DNA from: Streptomyces chrestomyceticus JCM 4735
GTDB lineage: Bacteria > Actinomycetota > Actinomycetes > Streptomycetales > Streptomycetaceae
NCBI RefSeq assembly: GCF_003865135.1
Contig: NZ_BHZC01000001.1
Location: 5,828,001 to 5,892,000 of the forward strand
Length of the DNA: 64,000 nucleotides
Direction: 5' to 3'
The notes below the pieces were generated by a model. It had not been told where the DNA came from. It was given only the letters and a program-made list of their open reading frames with translations, and ran no database searches. A program made the translations under genes and the position numbers. Positions 19,181-26,235 of this stretch are shown one piece after another. Each line of letters opens with the position of its first letter. Positions within the stretch are counted from its first letter, which is position 1.

Positions 19181-19209
19181 CCCACCGGGGCGTGGCGGAG
19201 ACCGGTGGG
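19181..19209 (-). promoter_or_regulatory. Hairpin between lasso precursor and cyclase genes
   Basis: An 8-bp perfect stem (cccaccgg with ccggtggg) and a 13-nt loop begin 19 bases after the precursor stop codon. There is no T tract. A partial terminator or mRNA-stabilising hairpin here would make precursor mRNA exceed enzyme mRNA, as found in other RiPP operons. The role is inferred from position only. Confidence 0.45.
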
Positions 19210-19227
19210 ACCCGATCGGCCACAGGG

Positions 19228-19371
19228 TCACCACCAGCCGTGGCCGCGGCCTCCGAAGGCGTCCCAGTGGTGGCCGTGGAACCCGAGCGTCAGCTCGGCG
19301 AACTCACCGGCCTCGGCCAGCTCCGGCGCTTCGTACTCCACCGTCTCGGTCTGTTCATGGATCTCGGGCAT
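19228..19371 (-). CDS. Lasso peptide precursor (A), 47 aa
   Basis: Short gene with an ATG at 19371 and a GGAAGGGG ribosome site. The leader is acidic (MPEIHEQTETVEYEAPELAE at its start) and holds the YxxP motif (YEAP) read by the RRE. Thr28 is at position -2 before the cut, as in nearly all lasso precursors. The predicted 18-residue core is GFHGHHWDAFGGRGHGWW: Gly1 and Asp8 fit an eight-residue macrolactam ring. The core has four His and three Trp, and no Cys, so it would be a class II lasso peptide. It is the first gene of the operon A-C-B1-B2. I recognise no described peptide with this core. Confidence 0.9.
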   Translation of the reverse strand: MPEIHEQTETVEYEAPELAEAGEFAELTLGFHGHHWDAFGGRGHGWW

Positions 19372-19689
19372 CGGATGTTTCCCCTTCCCTCAGAGGTACT
19401 GCGCCGCTCTTGAACACAGGCAGTGCTCACGCGATTACGCAGCGCGTCCAAGGGAGATGTTGCCAGCGTCGGCGGCCCCTGCCATTGCCCCTAACGAGTG
19501 ATGTCGGGGGCGCACGGGGTGCATTGGCGTAACCTCCGGCGGTTGTGCGCCACCAGCGCGTTCTCCGCTCACCGCGCGCTCCCGGACGCGGTGAGCGCAA
19601 GGTTTCGCGGCGGTCACGCGCCGCCACAGGGGGGAAACGCGGCCTCCCTAGCGTCGCGGTACGGCGGCAACCGGTAGCTGGGAGGCGCG

Positions 19690-21171
19690 ATGACGGGCAC
19701 CGACGCGACGGCGGAAACGGGCACGGCAGCAACGACGGAAACGACGGCGACGGAAGCAACGACGGCAACGACAGGAACAGCCACGGGCGGAGACGCAGCG
19801 GCCCGCGCCCCCGCCCCCACCCGGGGCCCCGGCCACTGGATCGAGCACTGGGACCCGGAGGACGAGACCTTCTGGCGCGGCCACGGGCGCCGGATCGCCC
19901 GGCGCAACCTCGCGCTCTCCATCCTCTGCGAGCACATCGGGTTCTCCGTCTGGAGCCTGTGGTCGGTGCTGGTGCTCTTCATGGGCCCCGAGTACGGGAT
20001 CGACGCGGCCGGAAAGTTCTTCCTGGTGGCGGTGCCGACGCTGGTGGGGGCGGTGCTGCGGGTGCCGTACACCTTCGCGGTGGCGCGGTTCGGCGGCCGC
20101 AACTGGACGGTGTTCAGTGCGGCGTTGCTGCTGGTTCCCACCGCCGCCGCGGCGTGCGCGGTGCGGCCGGGCACCTCGTACACCGTCTTTCTCCTGGTCG
20201 CGGCGCTGGCGGGGGTCGGCGGCGGCAACTTCGCCTCGTCCATGACGAACATCAACTCCTTCTACCCGCTGCGCAAGAAGGGCTGGGCGCTCGGCCTCAA
20301 CGCGGGCGGCGGCAACATCGGCGTGCCCGTCGTCCAGTTGCTGGGGCTGCTCGTGATCGCGACGGCCGGCGCGGCGCACCCCCGGCTGGTGCTCGCGGTC
20401 TACCTGCCGCTGATCGTGATCGCCGCCGTACTGGCGGCTCTGTTCATGGACAACCTGCGCCCCGTGCGCAACGACACCGGAGCGGCCAGGGACGCCGCCC
20501 GCGACCCGCACACCTGGATCGTCTCGCTCCTCTACGTCGGCACCTTCGGCTCGTTCATCGGCTACGGCTTCGCCTTCGGCCTGGTCCTGCAGACCCAGTT
20601 CGCGCGCACGCCCCTCCAGGCGGCGTCGCTGACCTTCCTCGGGCCGCTGCTCGGCTCGCTGGTGCGGCCGGTGGGCGGCCGGCTGGCGGACCGGTACGGC
20701 GGGGCCCGCATCACCCTGGCCACCTTCGCGGCGATGGCCCTGGCCACGGGCGTGGTGATCGCGGCGTCGGCGCGGCACTCGCTGGGCGTCTTCCTCGCCG
20801 GGTTCGTCGCCCTGTTCGTGCTCAGCGGCCTCGGCAACGGCTCCACGTACAAGATGATCCCCGGCATCTTCCAGGCCAAGGCGCTGGCGAAGGGTCTGAC
20901 CGGCGAGGCGGCCGCGGCCCACGGGCGGCGGCTGGCCGGCGCGGCGATGGGACTGATCGGCGCCGTCGGCGCGCTCGGTGGACTCGGCGTCAACCTCGCC
21001 TTCCGCCAGGCGTTCCGGGCCGGGGGCTCCGGAACCCCGGCGTTCGTGGCCTTCCTCGGCTGTTACGCGCTGTGCTCCGCGGTGACCTGGGCCGTATACC
21101 TGAGGCGTACGGCGGCCACCGTGGCCGTACGGGAGCGGGAGGCGGCGGAGCCCGCGCTCGCGGAGGTGTGA
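19690..21171 (+). CDS. narK: NarK-type nitrate/nitrite transporter
   Basis: MFS nitrate/nitrite porter, 493 aa. The first 45 residues are a Thr/Ala-rich disordered stretch (TGTDATAETGTAATTE). After GHWIEHWDPEDETFW come about 12 helices. The nitrate signature-like segments are GGGNFASSMTNINSFYP and GWALGLNAGGGNIGVPVVQL. The gene diverges from the lasso precursor and precedes a HemD-like regulator, a usual partner of nitrogen assimilation genes in Streptomyces. It is not a plausible lasso peptide exporter. Confidence 0.88.
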   Translation: MTGTDATAETGTAATTETTATEATTATTGTATGGDAAARAPAPTRGPGHWIEHWDPEDETFWRGHGRRIARRNLALSILCEHIGFSVWSLWSVLVLFMGPEYGIDAAGKFFLVAVPTLVGAVLRVPYTFAVARFGGRNWTVFSAALLLVPTAAAACAVRPGTSYTVFLLVAALAGVGGGNFASSMTNINSFYPLRKKGWALGLNAGGGNIGVPVVQLLGLLVIATAGAAHPRLVLAVYLPLIVIAAVLAALFMDNLRPVRNDTGAARDAARDPHTWIVSLLYVGTFGSFIGYGFAFGLVLQTQFARTPLQAASLTFLGPLLGSLVRPVGGRLADRYGGARITLATFAAMALATGVVIAASARHSLGVFLAGFVALFVLSGLGNGSTYKMIPGIFQAKALAKGLTGEAAAAHGRRLAGAAMGLIGAVGALGGLGVNLAFRQAFRAGGSGTPAFVAFLGCYALCSAVTWAVYLRRTAATVAVREREAAEPALAEV

Positions 21172-21311
21172 CGCGCGCCGCGCCGGGCGGCCGCCGTGGT
21201 CCGTAACGGCTGGGAAATACTGCGGGAGCGAGCCTGTCACCGGCGGTTGGCAGGCTCGGACCGCCACCGGTGCCCGGCGGCACCGGAGCCAGGACGAGCC
21301 AGGGACGGACG

Positions 21312-22583
21312 ATGCACGAGGGCGAGCACGACGAGCGTCACGACGACGGCGCACAGGACGGGGCACCGGACGGCGCGGGGCGGCCCGGCGATCCGGCGCG
21401 GGACGGCGCAGAGGCCCCGCTGGACGCCGCGCCGGACGCGGCCCCGGTCACCCCGGACGTACGCCCCCTGGACGGCTTCACCGTCGGAGTGACCGCCGCC
21501 CGCCGCGCTGAGGAGCTGGGCGCCCTGCTCGAACGGCGCGGCGCCCAGGTCCTGCACGCCCCCGCGCTGCGCATTGTGCCGCTGCCGGACGACACCGAAC
21601 TGCTCGCCGCCACCCAGGACCTGATCGACCGGGCCCCGGACGTGGTGATCGCGACCACCGCGATCGGCTTCCGGGGCTGGATCGAGGCAGCCGAGGGCTG
21701 GGGGCTCGGCGAGGCGCTGCTCGCCCGGCTCGGCGCCGTCGAGCTGCTGGCCCGCGGCCCGAAGGTCAAGGGCGCGATCCGCGCGGCCGGGCTGACGGAG
21801 ACCTGGTCGCCGCAGTCGGAGTCGCTGGCGGAGGTGCTGGACCGGCTGCTGGAGGAGGGCGTGCGCGGGCGCCGGATCGCCCTCCAGTTGCACGGCGAAC
21901 CGCTGCCCGGTTTCGTGGAGTCGCTGCGGGCGGGCGGCGCCGAGGTGGTCGGCGTGCCGGTCTACCGCTGGATGCCGCCCGCCGACATCGGCCCCGTCGA
22001 CCGGCTGCTGGACGCGGCGGTCGGCCGCGCACTGGACGCGATCACGTTCACCAGCGCGCCCGCCGCCGCCTCGCTGCTGCGCCGCGCCGAGGAACGCGGC
22101 CTGCGGGACGGCCTGCTGGACGCGCTGCGCCGCGACGTGCTGCCCGCCTGCGTCGGACCGGTCACCGCGCTGCCCCTCGAAGCGCACGAGGTGACCACGT
22201 ACCAGCCCGAACGGTTCCGGCTCGGCCCGCTCGTCCAGCTCCTGTGCCGCGAACTGCCGGGCCGCGTCCGCCCGTTGACGGTCGCCGGACGGCGGGTGGA
22301 GATCCGCGGACAGGCCGTCCTGGTGGACGGCGCGCTGCGGCCCGTACCCCCGGCGGGGATGGCGCTGCTGCGCGCGCTGGCCCGCCGCCCCGGCTGGGTC
22401 GTCTCCCGCGCCGACCTGCTGCGCGCCCTGCCGGGTGCGGGGCGCGACGAGCACGCGGTGGAGACGGCGATGGCCCGGCTGCGGGGGGCGCTCGGCGCGC
22501 CCAAGCTGATCCAGACGGTGGTCAAGCGGGGGTACCGGCTGGCGCTCGACCCGCGGCTGGGGGCCAAGTACGGCGACGGGTGA
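21312..22583 (+). CDS. Uroporphyrinogen-III synthase-like protein with winged-helix domain
   Basis: 423 aa from the ATG at 21312. An acidic disordered start of about 55 residues leads into a HemD fold (GFTVGVTAARRAEELGALLERRG, ITFTSAPAA, ACVGPVTA). A C-terminal OmpR-type winged helix follows from about residue 325 (RRPGWVVSRADLLRALPG, DEHAVETAMARLRGALG, QTVVKRGYRL). HemD makes the tetrapyrrole precursor of siroheme; the fused DNA-binding domain suggests a regulator in nitrate/nitrite assimilation. It lies 140 bp after narK in the same direction, which supports that reading. Confidence 0.85.
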   Translation: MHEGEHDERHDDGAQDGAPDGAGRPGDPARDGAEAPLDAAPDAAPVTPDVRPLDGFTVGVTAARRAEELGALLERRGAQVLHAPALRIVPLPDDTELLAATQDLIDRAPDVVIATTAIGFRGWIEAAEGWGLGEALLARLGAVELLARGPKVKGAIRAAGLTETWSPQSESLAEVLDRLLEEGVRGRRIALQLHGEPLPGFVESLRAGGAEVVGVPVYRWMPPADIGPVDRLLDAAVGRALDAITFTSAPAAASLLRRAEERGLRDGLLDALRRDVLPACVGPVTALPLEAHEVTTYQPERFRLGPLVQLLCRELPGRVRPLTVAGRRVEIRGQAVLVDGALRPVPPAGMALLRALARRPGWVVSRADLLRALPGAGRDEHAVETAMARLRGALGAPKLIQTVVKRGYRLALDPRLGAKYGDG

Positions 22584-22630
22584 CGTACCGCGCCGTACGG
22601 CTGTGTCCGGGGCCGCGCGAACCGCGGCGG

Positions 22631-23407
22631 CTACGCGGGGTTCGTCACCCGGATCTTGGACTGACCGTGCGGGCGGGTCTCCCAGTCCTCCATGAACCGG
22701 GCCTCCAGCCCGTGCTTGCGGGCCAGCGCCAGCAGCGTCCCGGTGCGGTAGTAGAAGTCCTCGCGCAGTACCTGGTGCTCGGTGCCCTCGGTGCGGTCGA
22801 AGGTGAAGTCGAAGAACCCGCCGGGCGCCAGGACGCGGCCGACGTGCCGGAAGCACTCGTCGATCACGGACAGCGGCGAGTGCGAGAACACGCTGTGCGC
22901 GTGCACCACGTCGAAGTGCCGGTCCGGCAGGAAGTCGAAGGTCAGGTCCTGCGTGATCGTCAGGTGCGGGAGCTTGTCCTGCAGTTCGTAGGTGGCCAGC
23001 GTCTTCTTGGCGGATATCAGGATGTCCGGCGAGATGTCGATGCCGTAGTAGTTGCCGGTGTCGAGGTGGGCGATGAAGCGCCAGCCGGCCCGCAGGTTGC
23101 CGCAGCCGATGTCCAGCATCCGCATGTCGGGACGGAGCCCGTGCTCCATCAGATAGCTGAACTGCATCTCGCCCAGGGCCAGCCAGCGTTCGTGGCTGCG
23201 GCTGCCGACCGCGGCCTCCGGGTTGCGGCCGGCGTCGGAGGCCATCACGGCGCGGTAGTACGCGACGTGGTCGGGGTGTTTGAGGCGCAGCCACGAGTCC
23301 CGGGCGGTGCGCTTGAGGTAGGGCGCGATGCGCGCCGGATTGCTGACCGCGTAACGGACCTTGTGCGTCAGGCTGGAACGGTTCTTGAGCAGGGTCTTGG
23401 CCGACAT
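22631..23407 (-). CDS. SAM-dependent methyltransferase
   Basis: Class I methyltransferase, 258 aa, from the ATG at 23407 (MSAKTLLKNRSSLTHKVRYA). The SAM-binding motif is MLDIGCGNLRAGWRFI, motif II-like is YYGIDISPDIL, and the later strand is HFDVVHAHSVFSH. The substrate is unknown. No ribosome site stands before the ATG. Instead TGTATAGT lies 8-15 bases upstream on the coding strand, so the mRNA may be leaderless. A 13-bp repeat array covers this promoter region. Confidence 0.8.
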   Translation of the reverse strand: MSAKTLLKNRSSLTHKVRYAVSNPARIAPYLKRTARDSWLRLKHPDHVAYYRAVMASDAGRNPEAAVGSRSHERWLALGEMQFSYLMEHGLRPDMRMLDIGCGNLRAGWRFIAHLDTGNYYGIDISPDILISAKKTLATYELQDKLPHLTITQDLTFDFLPDRHFDVVHAHSVFSHSPLSVIDECFRHVGRVLAPGGFFDFTFDRTEGTEHQVLREDFYYRTGTLLALARKHGLEARFMEDWETRPHGQSKIRVTNPA

Positions 23408-23416
23408 GCCCCGGAC

Positions 23417-23468
23417 TATACAACAGGCGTATACACGCGATGCATACACGTGATGTATACAAAGGGCG
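23417..23468. repeat. Four 13-bp direct repeats (TATACA iterons)
   Basis: Four head-to-tail 13-bp units start at 23417, 23430, 23443 and 23456, each beginning tataca or cataca, with AT-rich heads that stand out in a GC-rich genome. The units are tatacaacaggcg, tatacacgcgatg, catacacgtgatg and tatacaaagggcg. The array begins 10 bases upstream of the methyltransferase ATG and ends 94 bases before the divergent CGNR gene. It looks like a multi-site operator. Confidence 0.75.
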
Positions 23469-23562
23469 GGGCCCGGTACGCGGCGGTGCCGAGGGTTCCG
23501 GCCGGGGGCCGCGCCGGGCACTCTGATAGGGCAGAGGTTGTCTCCCAAGGAGTGACGGGCAC

Positions 23563-24204
23563 ATGGCGGCGCCTTTTGACCTGCGGTTCGACTGCGGGCG
23601 GATCTGCCTGGACCTGATGGCCACGACCGGCCGGTCCGCCGAACGGCTGGCCGGCCCCGAACAACTGGCGGCCTGGCTGGTGGGCGCGGGCGTCGTCCCC
23701 GGCAGCGCCCAGCTCGGCGCCGTGGACCGCGGCTGGGTCGTACGCTTCCGGATGCTGCGCGAACTGCTGCGCCGCGTCGTCCACGACGAACTGCGCGGCC
23801 GGGCCGCCGACGGTGACCTGCGCCTGCTCAACGCGGCGGCCGCCGCCGCGCCGGTCCCGCCCGCCCGCGCCGTACGCGCCGACGACGGCGCCCTCGTCCG
23901 GGCGCTCGCCGTACCCCCCGACTGCGCCGGACTGCTGGCGGCGGTGGCGCGGGACGCCATAGGGATGCTGACCGACGCGGTCGCCCGCGGCCAGTTACGG
24001 CAGTGCGAGGGCGAGAGCTGCGCGCTGGTGTACCTGGACACCTCGCGCGGGCGGCGGCGCCGGTGGTGCTCCAGCGAGGTGTGCGGAAACCGGGAACGGG
24101 TGGCCCGCCACCGCCGGCGGGCGGAGGGCCGCGCGGGCCGGCCGCCCGCCGTGACCGCTCAGGTTCCGCTCCCTGCCGTACGGACGGTGCCGACGAACAC
24201 GTAA
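23563..24204 (+). CDS. ABATE / CGNR zinc-finger protein
   Basis: 213 aa, ATG start with an AAGGAG ribosome site. The N-terminal ABATE-type domain (RFDCGRICLDLMATTGR) is followed by a C-terminal CGNR zinc finger with ligands in CEGESCALVYLD and WCSSEVCGNRERVARHRRR, a treble-clef type thought to bind DNA. It may be a transcription regulator acting at the 13-bp repeat array in the gap to the divergent methyltransferase gene; this is inference from location. Confidence 0.8.
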   Translation: MAAPFDLRFDCGRICLDLMATTGRSAERLAGPEQLAAWLVGAGVVPGSAQLGAVDRGWVVRFRMLRELLRRVVHDELRGRAADGDLRLLNAAAAAAPVPPARAVRADDGALVRALAVPPDCAGLLAAVARDAIGMLTDAVARGQLRQCEGESCALVYLDTSRGRRRRWCSSEVCGNRERVARHRRRAEGRAGRPPAVTAQVPLPAVRTVPTNT

Positions 24205-24711
24205 GCGGCCCGGTGAGGACGCGCCCCCGGGTGCGCGGGAATTGCGCCGTACGGAGATTGAAAGAGAAACCATTCAGCGCTGTCCCGCAGGGCATCCCGG
24301 ACGCGCCGGCCGGAAATGCGGACGGCGCCCCTCGGGACCGCTCCCCGATGCTCCCGGCGGAAAGCCGCCCCGTGAACCGGGGAATGCATACGCGCCCTTC
24401 GCCAATCGCCCGCCCGCACCCCCTAACCCCCTCACCCGCACGGGAATTCACCCGGCGGGGACTGAGTCCCGGCGCTCCGGCCCCCGTACTGCTGACTGAA
24501 GGGGCCTTTACCCGGGCCCCGATCGGCCCGGAATGCGAGACGAGGGGGCGGACATGCGCGAGCCCGGCCGCGGACGGCAGATCGAGGTGATCGACGGTGC
24601 GGATGGTGACGACAGTGACACCGGCGACGGATGCGAGTACTGATGCCCGTGCGCAGCGAATGTCCGATCCGCGCTATCGACCCGGGAGTTGGCGTGCGCG
24701 AGGATGCCGAC
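24205..24711 (+). other. Intergenic region before the ECF sigma factor, no gene seen
   Basis: About 500 bp without a convincing coding frame. Composition is less GC-biased around 24240-24450. It must carry the sigma-factor promoter, but I could not assign boxes. Several frames are open here only because the DNA is GC-rich. Confidence 0.4.
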
Positions 24712-25233
24712 GTGGCAGACAGTACGGCGCCGGACGAGGAGCTGATGCGGGCCCTGTACGAGGAGCACGCCGGCCCGCTGCTCGCCTTCGTGCTGCGCCT
24801 GGTCGCCGGGGACCGGCACCGGGCGGAGGACGTGGTGCAGGAGACCCTGCTGCGGGCCTGGCGCAACGCCGGCCAGTTGCAGCGCGCGACCGGTTCCGTC
24901 CGTCCCTGGCTGGTCACCGTCGCCCGGCGCATCGTCATCGACAGCCACCGCAGCCGTCAGGCACGTCCCCAGGAGGTCGACGCCGGCCCGCTGGAATCGA
25001 TGCCGGCCGCCGACGAGATCGACCGGGCCCTGCGCCTGATGACGATCACCGAAGCGCTCGGCGACCTCAGTGCGGCCCATCGGGAGGCGTTGATAGAGAC
25101 CTACTTCAAGGGGCGTACGGTCAATGAGGCGGCCGAAGTCCTCCGGGTGCCGGCCGGGACCGTCCGGTCCCGGGTCTTCTACGCCCTGCGCTCCCTGAAG
25201 CTCTCGCTGGAAGAACGAGGAGTGACGGCGTGA
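24712..25233 (+). CDS. sigU: ECF RNA polymerase sigma factor (SigU-type)
   Basis: About 173 aa from the GTG at 24712 (VADSTAPDEELMRALYEEH) with a GAGGA ribosome site; a GTG at 24694 also has a GGGAG site and would add six residues. Region 2 is LLAFVLRLVAGDRHRAEDVVQETLLRAWRN, here read in two parts, and region 4 is LSAAHREALIETYFKGRTV plus AGTVRSRVFYALRSLK. The next gene, overlapping by four bases, codes for its zinc-type anti-sigma factor. The name rests on gene order: in S. coelicolor sigU, as I recall, sits beside helD-like, malic enzyme and HU genes. Confidence 0.8.
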   Translation: MADSTAPDEELMRALYEEHAGPLLAFVLRLVAGDRHRAEDVVQETLLRAWRNAGQLQRATGSVRPWLVTVARRIVIDSHRSRQARPQEVDAGPLESMPAADEIDRALRLMTITEALGDLSAAHREALIETYFKGRTVNEAAEVLRVPAGTVRSRVFYALRSLKLSLEERGVTA

Positions 25234-25970
25234 AGCGGCCCGTTGAGCCCGTAGCACACACCGACGTCGGCGCCTACGCGCTGGGCGTCCTGGACGCCGC
25301 CGAGGCGGCACGCTTCGAGGAGCACCTGACCGACTGCGACCGGTGCGCCGCCGAACTGGACGGCCTGCTGGGCCTGCCGCCGCTGCTCGCCGACGCCAGG
25401 GAATCGGCGCCCGACCCGGAGGCGGTCACCCCGGCCCCCGGGCCGGGCCTCCTGGCGGGGCTGCTGGAGGAGGTCGGCGCGGTGCGCCGCACCCGCCGGC
25501 GCCGCCGCCTGTACCTGGTCGCCGCCGCTGCCGTACTGGTCGTCGGCGGCCCGCTGGCCACGTACGCGCTGACGGCGGGGGACGACGCCGAGTCCCCGGA
25601 GCACCTGACGAGCTACGCCCGCGCGATGTACGAGCACGGCGAGAAGGCCGGCACGGTCGACCCGGTGACCAAGGTCGCCGCCAGCGTCTCCATGGAGCGC
25701 AGGCCCTGGGGCACCCACGTCGCCCTCAAGCTGGGCAACGTCCGGGGTCCGCTCACCTGCGACCTGGTCGCGGTCGGCAAGAGCGGCGCGGAGCAGACCG
25801 TGACGACCTGGGCGGTGCCCCCGGGCGGCTACGGCCTCAAGGACGGCGCCGCCAAGTGGAACAAGGAGCCGCTCTACACCCACGGCGGCTCGGCGATGAA
25901 CCGTTCCTACATCGACCATTTCGAGGTCCGCACGCTCGACGGCAGGCGGCTGGCCGAGATCAAGGTGTGA
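25230..25970 (+). CDS. rsuA: Anti-sigma factor, zinc-type, membrane anchored
   Basis: 246 aa, GTG start overlapping the sigma gene stop (GTGA). The N-terminus carries the zinc anti-sigma motif, with His and Cys ligands in HTDVG and HLTDCDRC (HxxxCxxC). A single membrane helix lies at about residues 92-113 (RLYLVAAAAVLVVGGPLATYAL), followed by an outer domain of about 130 residues resembling RskA. It should hold the sigma factor at the membrane until a signal releases it. The name follows from the sigU assignment. Confidence 0.82.
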   Translation: MKRPVEPVAHTDVGAYALGVLDAAEAARFEEHLTDCDRCAAELDGLLGLPPLLADARESAPDPEAVTPAPGPGLLAGLLEEVGAVRRTRRRRRLYLVAAAAVLVVGGPLATYALTAGDDAESPEHLTSYARAMYEHGEKAGTVDPVTKVAASVSMERRPWGTHVALKLGNVRGPLTCDLVAVGKSGAEQTVTTWAVPPGGYGLKDGAAKWNKEPLYTHGGSAMNRSYIDHFEVRTLDGRRLAEIKV

Positions 25971-26235
25971 CCGGCGGGCCCGGCCCCCGGGCCCGGCGCC
26001 CGGCCGATCCTCCGGATCGGGGTGTGACCGGCCGCCCGGCCCTGAGCGCGAGCCGTGACCGGCCGCCCGTCCCCCTCCCCGATTAATCGGAACCGCTGAT
26101 TCCGCCCCACCCGCCCGTCCACGGTGCCCGGTTTGCTCCCGCCCGGTGGTGATTTCGTCCCTTGGGTCAGGTGCGCCCGGTGCCCGGTTCGCGTACGGTT
26201 GACGGCTGCCCTACGCACAGAAGAAGGGGGCCTGG

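Noticed and set aside
18956..19227. Second lasso precursor gene in the A-C gap
   Set aside because: No short frame here has a leader with a YxxP motif and a core with an acidic residue at position 7-9.
19690..21171. MFS gene as lasso peptide exporter
   Set aside because: Motifs and the HemD-like neighbour mark it as a nitrate/nitrite transporter, and it is on the opposite strand.
24003..24590. Frames upstream of sigU as a small regulatory protein
   Set aside because: They overlap the CGNR gene in another frame and have unnatural composition.
26040..26235. Rifamycin-associated element upstream of helD
   Set aside because: No GGGGCTT-N4-AAGCCCC-like inverted repeat is seen in the upstream region.
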